Assembly (NCBI RefSeq): GCF_000685275.1 | Contig: NZ_ARYK01000004.1 | Span: 300,995-364,994 of the forward strand | Reading direction: 5' to 3' | Source: Hyphomonas johnsonii MHS-2 | Lineage (GTDB): Bacteria > Pseudomonadota > Alphaproteobacteria > Caulobacterales > Hyphomonadaceae | Length of the DNA: 64,000 nucleotides | In this document: in pieces, positions 1 to 8,201 of the stretch | How positions within the stretch are numbered: position 1 is the stretch's first letter | Layout of the letters: each line of letters opens with the position of its first letter | Notes under the pieces: generated by a model | What the model was told of the DNA's origin: nothing | The model's database searches: none | What the model saw: the letters and a program-made list of their open reading frames with translations, nothing else | Made by a program: the position numbers and the translations under genes

Positions 1-2
1 AT

Positions 3-923
3 CTTGCCTCCACAACGCTGCTCGCCACCGACAAGCCGGTCCTTATGGTGCCTGCGATGAATGTGCGCATGTGGCAGCACGCCGCCACGATCCGCAACGT
101 CGCGCAGCTGCGCGCTGACGGCGTCACCGTCATGGAGCCGGACGAGGGTGCCATGGCCTGCGGCGAGTTCGGCCCCGGCCGCCTGCCGGACGTGCCGGTC
201 ATCGTTGCCGAGATCGAAGCTGCGCTATCCGGCCAGGCAAGTGGGCCGCTGGCAGGCGTCCACGCCCTGATCACCGCCGGACCGACGCGCGAACCGCTGG
301 ATCCCGTGCGCTACCTGTCCAATCATTCCTCCGGCCGGCAGGGCTATGCCATCGCCTCGGCGCTCGCTGCCGCGGGCGCAAGCGTCACGCTCGTCTCCGG
401 CCCGGTGGCCCTGGCCCCGCCGCGCAACGTGAACCTGGTGCAGGTCGAAACGGCCCGGCAGATGCTGAAGGCCTGTGAAGACGCGCTGCCGGCGGATGTG
501 TTCGTGTCCGTCGCCGCTGTGGCCGACTGGCGCCCGGCCCGGGCCGCCACCAAGAAGCTGAAGATCAAGGCCGTCGATACCGAGGCGCCCGCGATGGAAC
601 TCGCAGAGAATCCGGACATTCTCCGCACACTCTCCAACAAGCGCAAGCACAGGCCGCGCCTTGTCGTCGGCTTTGCCGCCGAGACACATGATGTCGAAGC
701 CTATGCCCGCGCCAAGCTGGAGCGGAAGGGCTGCGACTGGATCATCGCCAATGACGTTTCCGGCGATGTCATGGGCGGCGCGGATAACGAAGTCGTGCTG
801 ATCACGCGCGAGACATCCGAACGCTGGCCGCGCATGGGCAAGGACGAGGTCGCCCGCCGCCTCGCCGGCAAGATTGCCGCCGAGCTGGGCCATGATGGCG
901 GCCTGAAACTGGCAGCGGAATAG
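3..923 (+). CDS. coaBC: CoaBC, bifunctional phosphopantothenoylcysteine decarboxylase / phosphopantothenate-cysteine ligase (5' truncated by window)
   Basis: Two consecutive steps of coenzyme A synthesis, in the cytoplasm. The reading frame is already open at base 3, with family residues (TTLLATDKPV) before the first ATG at 45, so the gene starts outside the window. The end of the CoaC flavoprotein part is visible: the PAMN motif and the substrate clamp ACGEFGPGRLPDV. The CoaB ligase part follows from about base 260, with TAGPTREPLDPVRYLSNHSS, the AAVADWRP loop and GFAAET. The C-terminus looks intact. Identification is secure from motif order; only the N-terminal part cannot be judged. Confidence 0.95.
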   Translation, partial: LASTTLLATDKPVLMVPAMNVRMWQHAATIRNVAQLRADGVTVMEPDEGAMACGEFGPGRLPDVPVIVAEIEAALSGQASGPLAGVHALITAGPTREPLDPVRYLSNHSSGRQGYAIASALAAAGASVTLVSGPVALAPPRNVNLVQVETARQMLKACEDALPADVFVSVAAVADWRPARAATKKLKIKAVDTEAPAMELAENPDILRTLSNKRKHRPRLVVGFAAETHDVEAYARAKLERKGCDWIIANDVSGDVMGGADNEVVLITRETSERWPRMGKDEVARRLAGKIAAELGHDGGLKLAAE

Positions 924-968
924 GCGATCCGCCTTGACAGCCGCGCGCCGCTCGCGCACCCGCCCGGC

Positions 969-1457
969 ATGATTATTCGCCCCTACCAGCTGTCCGACCT
1001 GCCCGCGCTCCATGTCATCAACCAGGCTGGCGTGCCCGGCGTTGGCGACGAAACCGTGGAGGGGCTCGGCAAGTGGCTCGGGCTGAGCCATGCCCTCGTG
1101 GCCACGGACGACGCCGACCAGCCGCTTGGCTTCATCACGCTCCTGCCGCCCGGCACGCTGGACTACACGAGCGCGAACCTCCGCTGGCTCGAGGCATGGG
1201 GCGACGATTTCATCTATGTCGACCGGATCGCGATCGCCGAGACAGCCCGCGGGCAGGGGATCGGCGACGCGCTCTATCGCGCCGCCTTTGACGCCTATGC
1301 CGGCAAGACGCCCTTCATCACCTGCGAGGTCAACCTGCGCCCGCCCAACCCGGGATCGCTTCGCTTCCACGCGCGACTGGGATTCACCGAGATCGGCCGG
1401 CGCAGTTATGCCGACGACACGAAGGAAGTTGTGTACCTGGCGCGTCCGCTTGCTTGA
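969..1457 (+). CDS. GNAT family N-acetyltransferase
   Basis: A 162-residue single-domain acetyltransferase of the GNAT fold, expected to move an acetyl group from acetyl-CoA to an unknown amine. The acetyl-CoA pyrophosphate loop is seen as ARGQGIG (about residues 94-100), preceded by the beta-strand YVDRIAIA and followed by the helix [12 protein letters not shown]; the C-terminal HARLGF motif is typical. It lies 45 bp after coaBC and runs into dut with about 30 bp between them, so the three may be co-transcribed. The substrate cannot be told from sequence. Confidence 0.85.
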   Translation: MIIRPYQLSDLPALHVINQAGVPGVGDETVEGLGKWLGLSHALVATDDADQPLGFITLLPPGTLDYTSANLRWLEAWGDDFIYVDRIAIAETARGQGIGDALYRAAFDAYAGKTPFITCEVNLRPPNPGSLRFHARLGFTEIGRRSYADDTKEVVYLARPLA

Positions 1458-1489
1458 CTCGCCACGCCGACTCAAACACGCCTGAACCG

Positions 1490-1945
1490 ATGACAGACGT
1501 GAACGTGAAAATCCTCCCGCTGCCGCATTTCGACGGGCTCGACCTGCCGGCCTATGAAACCAGCGGCTCGGCCGGCATGGACGTGCGCGCCGCTGTCGGC
1601 GCCGACGACGCAGTGGTCCTGATGCCGGGGCACCGCGCCATGGTGCCGACCGGCCTCAGCGTCGCCATCCCCGAAGGCTATGAGATCCAGGTCCGCCCGC
1701 GCTCGGGGCTGGCCGCCAAGCATGGCCTGACCTGCCTCAATACGCCGGGCACGATCGACAGCGATTATCGCGGTGAAATCAAGGTCATCCTGATCAACCT
1801 GGGCGATGCGCCGTTTACCATCGCGCGGGGCGAAAGGATTGCCCAACTGGTGCTCGCCCCGGTTACCCGGCTGGCCTGGAAAAAGGTCGGCGCGCTTGAC
1901 GAAACCGCGCGGGGGGCTGGTGGTTTCGGTTCAACTGGGCGATAA
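1490..1945 (+). CDS. dut: Deoxyuridine 5'-triphosphate nucleotidohydrolase (dUTPase)
   Basis: Hydrolyses dUTP to dUMP and pyrophosphate, keeping uracil out of DNA and supplying dTMP synthesis. All five trimeric dUTPase motifs are present in order: [18 protein letters not shown], the [10 protein letters not shown] loop, RGERIAQL and the glycine-rich tail GAGGFGSTG. The length of 151 residues is normal. The frame extends to a TTG at 1454 overlapping the previous gene, but the ATG at 1490 gives the family N-terminus (short lead-in before [11 protein letters not shown]) and is preferred. Confidence 0.95.
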   Translation: MTDVNVKILPLPHFDGLDLPAYETSGSAGMDVRAAVGADDAVVLMPGHRAMVPTGLSVAIPEGYEIQVRPRSGLAAKHGLTCLNTPGTIDSDYRGEIKVILINLGDAPFTIARGERIAQLVLAPVTRLAWKKVGALDETARGAGGFGSTGR

Positions 1946-1975
1946 TAATCCTTGCAATGAGAACCGTCCTGCCCA

Positions 1976-1994
1976 TATATCGAATAACGATATA
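1976..1994. promoter_or_regulatory. Perfect 7-5-7 inverted repeat upstream of PspB-like gene, putative operator
   Basis: The arms TATATCG and CGATATA flank the spacer AATAA. The repeat sits 18 bp upstream of the ATG at 2012, just before the ribosome-binding stretch TTGGAGG. Its symmetry, AT-rich arms and position between dut and the next gene fit a repressor or activator site. Which regulator binds is unknown; no regulator gene lies next to it. Confidence 0.5.
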
Positions 1995-2011
1995 ACTTGG
2001 AGGTACTTTGA

Positions 2012-2242
2012 ATGGATCCTTTTCAGATGGTCGTGATCATCGTGGTGATTTCCGTCGCCGCGAGCACGTTCAAGAACTACCTCCAGATGAAGGAAAACCG
2101 AAAGGCAGATGCGGCCTCGGAGGTCGATGTCGCCAACCTGCGGACCGACGTGGCGCGGCTCAAGGAACGGGTTCGCGTTCTCGAGAAGATCGTGACCGAT
2201 GGTGACCGCCACCTTGCCGACGAAATCCGCAAGCTGGCCTAA
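2012..2242 (+). CDS. Small PspB-like membrane protein
   Basis: A 76-residue protein with one N-terminal membrane segment (residues 4-20, rich in V and I) followed by a charged amphipathic helix (about 28-76) that looks able to form a coiled coil and contains ERVRVLEKIVTDGDR. This architecture, one TM plus a coiled-coil tail ending near an RVxVLExI motif, is that of phage-shock protein B, but no pspA or pspC is in the window. A good ribosome site (TTGGAGG) precedes the ATG. The upstream palindrome at 1976-1994 suggests its own regulated promoter. Function in envelope stress is inference. Confidence 0.6.
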   Translation: MDPFQMVVIIVVISVAASTFKNYLQMKENRKADAASEVDVANLRTDVARLKERVRVLEKIVTDGDRHLADEIRKLA

Positions 2243-2257
2243 CGCATTGTGTTAACG

Positions 2258-2281
2258 CGGGTCCGAAAATTGCCGGACCCG
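2258..2281 (+). terminator. Hairpin after PspB-like gene, possible terminator
   Basis: A perfect 8-bp stem, CGGGTCCG (2258-2265) with CGGACCCG (2274-2281), and an 8-nt AT-rich loop, 15 nt past the stop codon. There is no clear T-run afterwards, so efficient intrinsic termination is uncertain. Confidence 0.5.
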
Positions 2282-2339
2282 AAGGCACCCTAATCTAAAC
2301 CCTTGCGTGTAAGACGGGCTCCAAACGAGGGGGCCCGGC

Positions 2340-3071
2340 ATGGCAACTTTTGGAAAAAAGACGACGGGCGGTGCCCAGTCAGCGGCGTTTGGCAGGCGGG
2401 CCTCCGCTGCGCCAGCCCCGGTCTCGGATGAACTGTCGCCGAAGGCGCGCGCCTTTCTCGAGGCCGAGCGCGCCCGGAACGGCGCACCGGGAAATGCTGC
2501 CTTTCCGACTCCGCCCGGCGCTGCGACACCCTCAGCCTTCCCGACCTCGCCGTCCGCCAGCTACACCCCGCCCGGCAAGCCGGCGGGCAAGCCCGTCTTC
2601 GGGCGTCGCATCATCGCGCGCATCGTCGACGAACTGATCATCCTCATTCCCATGCTGGTCATCCTGTCACCGATGGTGATGGGCGCGCTCGGCAACATGA
2701 CGACGGCGCTGCCGGGGTCGCCGGAAGAGGCGCGCGCCAATATCGAACTCGTAAAGGTCGGCGCAATCCTGTTCCTGGCCCAGGCAGCCTATGGCATCGC
2801 GATGGAATCGTCCGGTTTCCAGGCAACGCTGGGCAAGCTCATGGTCGGCGCGCTGGTGACCGGCAGTGACGGCAACAAGCCAAGTCTCGGGGCGGTGATC
2901 ATGCGCAACACGCTCGCCCGTCTGATCGTCAACGTCATCCCCCTCTATGTCGGCTACCTGATCGGCCTCGGCCGGGCCGACCGCAGGGGCGTGCACGACC
3001 TGATCGCCGGCACGATGGTCCGTGCCCGGGCAGGCGAGGGGCAGGCAGCCATGTCGGACGTCTTCGCCTAG
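2340..3071 (+). CDS. RDD family integral membrane protein
   Basis: A 243-residue protein with a disordered, Pro/Ala/Ser-rich cytoplasmic N-terminus (residues 1-85) and an RDD domain from about residue 88. The domain starts GRRIIARIVDELIILIPM, holding the Arg and Asp pair that names the family. Three hydrophobic segments follow (about 97-118, 140-160 and 195-212), and the domain ends with the typical DRRGVHDLIAGT. The family role is not settled; some members are linked to ion or solute transport. The stop overlaps by 4 bp the stop of the convergent hydrolase gene. Confidence 0.8.
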   Translation: MATFGKKTTGGAQSAAFGRRASAAPAPVSDELSPKARAFLEAERARNGAPGNAAFPTPPGAATPSAFPTSPSASYTPPGKPAGKPVFGRRIIARIVDELIILIPMLVILSPMVMGALGNMTTALPGSPEEARANIELVKVGAILFLAQAAYGIAMESSGFQATLGKLMVGALVTGSDGNKPSLGAVIMRNTLARLIVNVIPLYVGYLIGLGRADRRGVHDLIAGTMVRARAGEGQAAMSDVFA

Positions 3072-3949
3072 AGCCCGGCAAGCCACGCAATGACTGTACC
3101 GGAAACCCGTTCCGGCAGTTCCGGCAGCAGGGCATGGCCAGCGCCGTCAATGCGCACGGCTGTCACCTGGTCCGGATAGGCCGCTTCCAGCAGGTCGATC
3201 GTATCGGCCGGCGGCGCGATCGTATCCTGCAGGCCCGCGATCACCAGCATCGGCTTGCCGCCACCGTCCCACCAGGTTGCGGAATCGGTGGCGCGCGTGG
3301 CGGCGCCCTGCATCTGGCCCGTGGCGGCATGCCAGCCGCGCATCCAGTGGTCAGGTACCGGATTGCCCTCGGCAAAGAAGCCATACCGCACGGCGGCCTC
3401 GCGTTCCGCGCGTGTCAGCTTCGGATCGAAACTGTTTCGCAGCGCCAGGGCCGCTTCCGGCTCGATCGGTATCAGGCCGCCCGCTGCAAGCAGGATCACG
3501 CCGCGCACCCGCTCGGGATGGCGCGCTGCCACGGCCCGGGCAAGGCGGTTGCCGAACGCATGCCCCAGCACCACGACGGGTGCCTCCCGTGTTGCCAGAT
3601 AGCGCCCGGCATCGTCGGCCAGGTCGTCAAGGCTCGGCTCGGCTGCCGAGGCTGTCGCGCCATTGATGCCCGGAGCCTCGAACAGGGTGACCGAATAGCC
3701 AACCGCTGCCAGCGTGCCTGCCAGTTCGTTGAAATCGCTCGCCTCGCGCCCGGCGCTGGCGAACATCACGATTTCGGGCCCGTCGCCCAGGTGGAAGGTC
3801 ACGATATGCGCGCCGCCGGCGTCCAGGTCCTGGCGTTCGCCCACAGGCTCGCGTGCCGTCGCCCCAGGCAGGTCGTGATATGTCATCAGGACAAATCCCG
3901 TGACGAGGAAAACGAGCGCCAGGACGCCCAGGATACTCCATCTAAGCAC
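3068..3949 (-). CDS. Alpha/beta hydrolase-fold protein lacking the nucleophilic serine
   Basis: A 293-residue protein with an N-terminal membrane anchor (residues 4-24) followed by an alpha/beta hydrolase domain. The nucleophile elbow reads VLGHAFGNRLARA, so the expected GxSxG serine is alanine (codon GCG). The other triad positions look present: an acid in AGLQDTIAPP and a histidine in DGAGHALLP. It may therefore be a non-catalytic member or use other chemistry; related sequences with GHAFG are thought to exist but were not checked. It lies 16 bp downstream of the helicase gene on the same strand and is probably co-transcribed. Confidence 0.7.
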   Translation of the reverse strand: MLRWSILGVLALVFLVTGFVLMTYHDLPGATAREPVGERQDLDAGGAHIVTFHLGDGPEIVMFASAGREASDFNELAGTLAAVGYSVTLFEAPGINGATASAAEPSLDDLADDAGRYLATREAPVVVLGHAFGNRLARAVAARHPERVRGVILLAAGGLIPIEPEAALALRNSFDPKLTRAEREAAVRYGFFAEGNPVPDHWMRGWHAATGQMQGAATRATDSATWWDGGGKPMLVIAGLQDTIAPPADTIDLLEAAYPDQVTAVRIDGAGHALLPELPERVSGTVIAWLAGL

Positions 3950-3965
3950 GGTTCTTTCCTTCCCG

Positions 3966-5309
3966 TCAGATCAGGGCGCCTTCCTCCCGGGCGAAACGCG
4001 CCAGCAGGTAGGCGTCAGTGTCTTCGATCGTTTCCAGTTTGCCAAATGCAAAGGCCTCCCGGTCAAGCACAAGGTCGCGCGGTCGCAGTTCGCGGCTGAT
4101 CTCCAGGCCTTCCAGCGTGCGGGCGCGGGAGAACGCGACATAGGCCTGCCCGTGGGCAAACATGCCGCTGTCGAAATCGATGAACACCTTGTCCAGCGTC
4201 AGGCCCTGCGCCTTGTGGATCGTCACGGCATAGGCGAGACGCAGCGGCACCTGCTTGAACGTGCCGACGACTTCGCGCTTCACCTTCTTGGTCTCCGGGT
4301 CGAGCTCGTAGCGGTATTTTTCCCAGGCCGAAGGTTCGATCTCGTAGACCCGTCCCTCGATCGCGACGATCACCGTCCGCCCGGAAAAGCCCTCGACTGT
4401 TGCCAGGGATCCGTTGACCCAGCGCCCCTCGGGGTCGTTGCGGATCAGCATGACCCGTGCGCCTTCCTTCAGTTCAAGGTCGGCTTCGGTCGGAAACGAC
4501 TTCTCGTCGAACTGGCCCTGCACTTCGGCATTGAACACCTTGGGCGTGGAGGTCAGCCCGGCAAGACGCGCGGCATTGATGCGGTTCGCATTGGCATTGT
4601 TCGGTGTCAGCACGACATGGGTCTCGGACGCATCCACGGCACTGCGACCGGACACGAGCCCGCGCAACACAGCCTCGTCCATCGGTGTCACCCGGCCAGT
4701 GCGCAGCGCGCCGAGCACGGCCAGGAAACGCGGGTCTTCCTGCCGGAACACGTGTTTCAGGGCGAGCAGGGCGAACTCCGCATCGCGGAAAGCCGGGGCG
4801 TTGAAGAAATAGCTGCCGCCATAGCGCTGTTCCAGGATCGGCGCCTCGCTGTTGGACACCACAGGGGGCAGCTGGTGCAGGTCGCCCGACAGGATCATCC
4901 GCACACCGCCGAACGGGCGTTTCGACATCCGGTTCAGTTTCAGGCTGCGGTCGATCGCATCCAGCATGTCGGAGCGGACCATGGAAATCTCGTCGATGAT
5001 CACCGTCTCGACTGCCTTGATCAGGCGCGTCGAGCGCAGCCGCTTGATATCGGTCGGTTCGATCAGGCGCGGCGGCAGCTTGAAAAAGGAATGGATCGTC
5101 TGGCCGCCGGCATTCATCGCGGCAACGCCGGTCGGCGCCAGCACAACCGCCTTGTCGCCGGCCCCGGCCAGGAACTTGCGCAACATGGTCGTCTTGCCGG
5201 TGCCGGCCCGGCCGGTCAGGAACAGGTTGCCCTGCGCACCGGCGCCGGTGGCGACCCAGTTCGCGGGCGCGGCATAGATGGTTTCCGGGTCGGTCGGCGT
5301 CTGCGGCAT
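3966..5309 (-). CDS. PIF1-like superfamily 1B DNA helicase / AAA ATPase
   Basis: A 447-residue ATP-driven DNA helicase related to PIF1/RecD2. Motifs in order: Walker A GRAGTGKTT near the N-terminus, the PIF1-type LAPTGVAAMNAGGQTIHSFF, Walker B IIDEISM, motif III GDLHQLPPV, and near the C-terminus TIHKAQGLTLD and AYVAFSRAR. The frame runs upstream to 5384, but the ATG at 5309 is preceded by GCGAAGG and places Walker A at the family distance. It is divergent from the membrane-protein gene at 5435. Likely role in unwinding replication or repair intermediates; no partner is visible. Confidence 0.85.
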   Translation of the reverse strand: MPQTPTDPETIYAAPANWVATGAGAQGNLFLTGRAGTGKTTMLRKFLAGAGDKAVVLAPTGVAAMNAGGQTIHSFFKLPPRLIEPTDIKRLRSTRLIKAVETVIIDEISMVRSDMLDAIDRSLKLNRMSKRPFGGVRMILSGDLHQLPPVVSNSEAPILEQRYGGSYFFNAPAFRDAEFALLALKHVFRQEDPRFLAVLGALRTGRVTPMDEAVLRGLVSGRSAVDASETHVVLTPNNANANRINAARLAGLTSTPKVFNAEVQGQFDEKSFPTEADLELKEGARVMLIRNDPEGRWVNGSLATVEGFSGRTVIVAIEGRVYEIEPSAWEKYRYELDPETKKVKREVVGTFKQVPLRLAYAVTIHKAQGLTLDKVFIDFDSGMFAHGQAYVAFSRARTLEGLEISRELRPRDLVLDREAFAFGKLETIEDTDAYLLARFAREEGALI

Positions 5310-5374
5310 GCCTTCGCTTAACGGGCTTTTCCCGGCATGGCGAGAGCCGGGCGTGTGGCCGGCAGAAGCGGTTC

Positions 5375-5415
5375 TTGACACCACAGCGGAGTCAAACTAC
5401 TTTGCATTTCAAAGT
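5375..5415 (+). promoter_or_regulatory. Promoter with operator-like palindrome over the -10 element
   Basis: A -35 TTGACA (5375-5380), a 17-bp spacer and a -10 TACTTT (5398-5403) stand upstream of the ATG at 5435. The -10 lies inside a perfect inverted repeat, ACTTTG (5399-5404), CATTT, CAAAGT (5410-5415). A repressor bound here would block the promoter; the small winged-helix gene two genes on is the obvious candidate. Confidence 0.7.
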
Positions 5416-5434
5416 GAATGCTGGAGCCAGTGTT

Positions 5435-6058
5435 ATGAGCGAACAAAATTTGACCGACGATCTCGCCTATTTGCGGGACATGGCCGAAGCCGGCCAGAAC
5501 GCACCGCTGCTTGGTGGGCGCTTTCTCAGCTGGTGGGGCGGGCTCGGAGCGCTCGCCTATCTCGGCCATTATGCGATTGCCGAAGGCTTCATGGGCCTGC
5601 AGCCGGTCGCCTTTGCCTGGCTGTGGGGCGGCTATGCGATTCTCGGCTTTGGCGGCTTCAGGCTGTTGCAGATGACGTTTCCGGCCGGAAAGCCCGGCGC
5701 GGCTTCGATGGGGAACAAGGTGTCCCGCCTCGTCTGGATGGGCGCCGGCATGACGCTGTTCGCCTATTTCGCTGGGGCCCTCGCCCGGTCTTTTGCGGAC
5801 GGGCACGCCAGCGCGGCGTTCGTCTGGTCGCTGCCTGTCGTCTTCAGCGTCTACGGCCTGTCCCAGCTGACGACCGGACTGATTGCCGGAAACCGTTTCC
5901 TGACACTGGCCGGCTGGGGCGCGATCGCCAGCGTCGCCGCAGCCGTCTTCCTGCTCGGCTCGAACCTGGTCTGGGTGTTTGGCGCTGTTGTGGCCGGCCT
6001 CACAGTGTTCCTGCCCGGCGTGCTGATGATGCGGAGCGAACCGTCAGACACGGTTTGA
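5435..6058 (+). CDS. Multi-pass membrane protein paired with a winged-helix regulator
   Basis: A 207-residue protein with a short soluble N-terminus (DDLAYLRDMAEAG) and about six hydrophobic segments filling the rest. No transporter or enzyme motif is recognised. The first possible start is at 5375, inside the promoter; the ATG at 5435 is better placed. The next gene, a winged-helix regulator, begins 7 bp after the stop, and membrane proteins of this kind are often paired with such regulators. The promoter at 5375-5415 carries a palindrome, so the pair is probably autoregulated. Function unknown. Confidence 0.7.
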   Translation: MSEQNLTDDLAYLRDMAEAGQNAPLLGGRFLSWWGGLGALAYLGHYAIAEGFMGLQPVAFAWLWGGYAILGFGGFRLLQMTFPAGKPGAASMGNKVSRLVWMGAGMTLFAYFAGALARSFADGHASAAFVWSLPVVFSVYGLSQLTTGLIAGNRFLTLAGWGAIASVAAAVFLLGSNLVWVFGAVVAGLTVFLPGVLMMRSEPSDTV

Positions 6059-6065
6059 TCCGGCC

Positions 6066-6377
6066 ATGAGCAGCGACAACCCCTACAATCACAATGACAT
6101 CGACGATGTCATCCATGGTCGCCTGCGGCTCGGCATCATGGCCTATCTCTCATCGGTCAACCCGGCCGTCTTCGGTGAACTGAAGGAGAAGGTCGGCGCG
6201 ACCGACGGCAACCTTTCCACCCACCTGCGCAAGCTGGAAGAGGCAGGCTATGTCCGGATCGAGAAGCGCTTCGTCGGTAAGCGGCCCCAGACACGTGTGT
6301 TCCTGACCGATGCCGGCCGGTCGGCCTGGCTGGCCTGGCTCGACCGGATGCAGGCATTGATACGCGCTTCGGAATAG
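6066..6377 (+). CDS. Winged helix-turn-helix transcriptional regulator (PF13601-like)
   Basis: A 103-residue protein consisting almost wholly of one winged HTH. The pattern HGRLRLGIMAYLSSV, then FGELKEKVGATDGNLSTHLR (recognition helix) and LEEAGYVRIEK, then a wing with RPQTRVFLT, matches the PF13601/MarR-like group that represses neighbouring membrane-protein genes. It follows the membrane gene by 7 bp with no separate promoter visible. The likely target is the ACTTTG palindrome at 5399-5415. No ligand-binding domain is present. Confidence 0.85.
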   Translation: MSSDNPYNHNDIDDVIHGRLRLGIMAYLSSVNPAVFGELKEKVGATDGNLSTHLRKLEEAGYVRIEKRFVGKRPQTRVFLTDAGRSAWLAWLDRMQALIRASE

Positions 6378-6398
6378 GGCGCTCGGCCGATATTCCGA

Positions 6399-6845
6399 TC
6401 AGGGGCTGATCAGCCGGATCTGCTTGCCGGGCTGCGCGGGCTTCGCCTCCACCATCACGCGCCAGCCCATCGCCTCATAGGCGTCGCGGGCCGCCACGTT
6501 CTGGGCATCCACATCCAGGATCAGCGGGCGTCCCGCTTCCGTCCGCGCAACTTCGAGCAGGCCGCGACCGACACCGCAAAGCCGCCAGTCGGCGTGCACG
6601 AACAAATGGTCGACATAGCCTGATGCGGGATTGAGGGTCAGGAAGGCGATGGTTCCGGCCTGCGGTTCTTCTGCGACAAGCACCTGCGCATTGGCCAGTG
6701 CCGCCTGCAGGGCAGGCAGGTAGTTCTGCCAGTCGCCCCGCCACGGGAACGCCCTGAGCGCATCCCGGAAAATGCGCAGGCACGTAACCCGGTCGTCCAT
6801 CCTGAACGGCCTGATGCTCCATCCGGCTCCGGCATGCCTGTACAT
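6399..6845 (-). CDS. GNAT family N-acetyltransferase
   Basis: A 148-residue acetyltransferase-like protein. The core reads VDHLFVHADWRLCGVGRGLLEVA (shown here as beta-4 VDHLFVHADW and the acetyl-CoA loop LCGVGRG), followed by a short conserved NVAARDAYEAMGW. The usual R/Q-x-x-G-x-G loop is kept in the form R-L-C-G-V-G. The N-terminal strand IRPFRMDD is typical of the fold. The gene converges on the winged-helix regulator with 21 bp between stops. Substrate unknown. Confidence 0.8.
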   Translation of the reverse strand: MYRHAGAGWSIRPFRMDDRVTCLRIFRDALRAFPWRGDWQNYLPALQAALANAQVLVAEEPQAGTIAFLTLNPASGYVDHLFVHADWRLCGVGRGLLEVARTEAGRPLILDVDAQNVAARDAYEAMGWRVMVEAKPAQPGKQIRLISP

Positions 6846-6901
6846 GCCGGGCAGACTAAGGAAAGGCGGCGCCCACGTCCAGCCGGAAGGCGACGCAAAA
6901 A

Positions 6902-8119
6902 TCAGTCGGCAGAGCAGGGGGTCAGCTGGATGCGGCCATTGCCACTGATGGATTGCATCAGGCCCATCGAAAGGAAGTTCCTGAAATAGGTTTCAGAGAT
7001 CGAATCCTTGGCATCCTGTGTCGCCCTGGCCCGTTCGGCGGGCGGGAGGGTTTCAATCAGGGCAACCTGTTCAGCATACAGGTCCGTGACGTCGCCGACG
7101 CCGATACGCGCCGACTCTTCGTCCCACTCGCCGCCATCTTCGGCGATGATGACGTGGGGGGCGTCACTGTCGCCCGCCATCATGCTGCGGAACATCAATA
7201 CCCAGCCCACGCTCTCAGGATTTCCCAGGCGAAACTTTTCAACGAAGGTCAATTCGTGCGTCATCGCTCCGAACGAATCCTCGGTCTCTTCGGACTTTGA
7301 GTGCGCGTCGGCGGTCTTGAGGACCAGTGTGTCGCGGGTGCACGAATCATCGCCAATGGCGCTGTAGGCCCGGATATCACCCACGGTTGCTTCAAATGCG
7401 TTCTTTTCCGCGATGAGCCCCGCGGCGACGGCCTTGCCGAACGCTTCGGTCAGCTCGATCATCACCTTCACGGTCGGGGCATTTCCCTCCAGTTCAGGCG
7501 GCACAGGACGGCAGGGTTTGCCATTCGAGGGGCGCTCGCGGCAGGCCAGTGTGACCGTCTTGTCCGCCAGTGTTTCCAGCGGGTTGCCGACTTCCCAATA
7601 GCCGTAGCCCTTGGACTCCTGAATACGCGCGATCTCCTTGTCCAGCACCGTGCGTTCCTCCGGCGTGTAGTGGAACACCTCGCCCCACCGCAGGCTTCCC
7701 AGGACATCGACATGCGCAATCATGCGCCAGTACTGGTCCATCACGAACATGGTGACCTTGTGTTCCTGGGGCGGGGCGGTGCCGTCCGGCTGCTTGCAGG
7801 CAAAGCCGCTGGCGCTGGCTGTGGCTTGCGCCAGCGCGGCGTCCACCTGGCCGCGGACGTCTGGCGCAACCATGGCTTTCAGGTCGGCTGCCTTCATGCC
7901 CAGCATCGATTCCGCTGCCAGCACATACATCGGATCGGTCCAGTCGCACTTCTTGGCCACCGCCGTGGCCTGCGCCATGGTCGACAGGTCTGCGAGGATG
8001 GCATTCGGATTCGGCGCCGCGGCCGGCGCGTTGCCCGGGGCTGGCGCCTGGGCAAATACCGGCGTGGCCATCAAGGCCAGCCACACAGCTGCGATCGAAA
8101 ATCGTGCACGTCGAATCAT
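6902..8119 (-). CDS. Exported protein of unknown function
   Basis: A 405-residue protein with a clear signal peptide: RRAR, then a hydrophobic core ending in VFAQ, with likely signal peptidase I cleavage after FA (about residue 22). The mature part begins with a Pro/Ala-rich linker and has several cysteines (for example CDWTD, FACKQPD, LACRERPSNGKPC, DDSCTRD and the C-terminal LTPCSAD) that could form periplasmic disulfides. No catalytic motif is recognised. The longer frame up to 8293 is rejected because the ATG at 8119 gives the signal peptide directly. Stands alone, downstream of lpdA on the same strand. Confidence 0.75.
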   Translation of the reverse strand: MIRRARFSIAAVWLALMATPVFAQAPAPGNAPAAAPNPNAILADLSTMAQATAVAKKCDWTDPMYVLAAESMLGMKAADLKAMVAPDVRGQVDAALAQATASASGFACKQPDGTAPPQEHKVTMFVMDQYWRMIAHVDVLGSLRWGEVFHYTPEERTVLDKEIARIQESKGYGYWEVGNPLETLADKTVTLACRERPSNGKPCRPVPPELEGNAPTVKVMIELTEAFGKAVAAGLIAEKNAFEATVGDIRAYSAIGDDSCTRDTLVLKTADAHSKSEETEDSFGAMTHELTFVEKFRLGNPESVGWVLMFRSMMAGDSDAPHVIIAEDGGEWDEESARIGVGDVTDLYAEQVALIETLPPAERARATQDAKDSISETYFRNFLSMGLMQSISGNGRIQLTPCSAD

Positions 8120-8201
8120 TGAAACACCCCCACAACATGTTCCGCGCGATTCTATTCGCATTTCGCGGCCGAACACCAGCCCTGTTTGGGCAGGCGCCAG
8201 C

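Noticed and set aside
3900..5321. 473-codon plus-strand frame antisense to the PIF1-like helicase
   Set aside because: The helicase frame has all motifs in order; the antisense is His/Arg/Gly-rich shadow.
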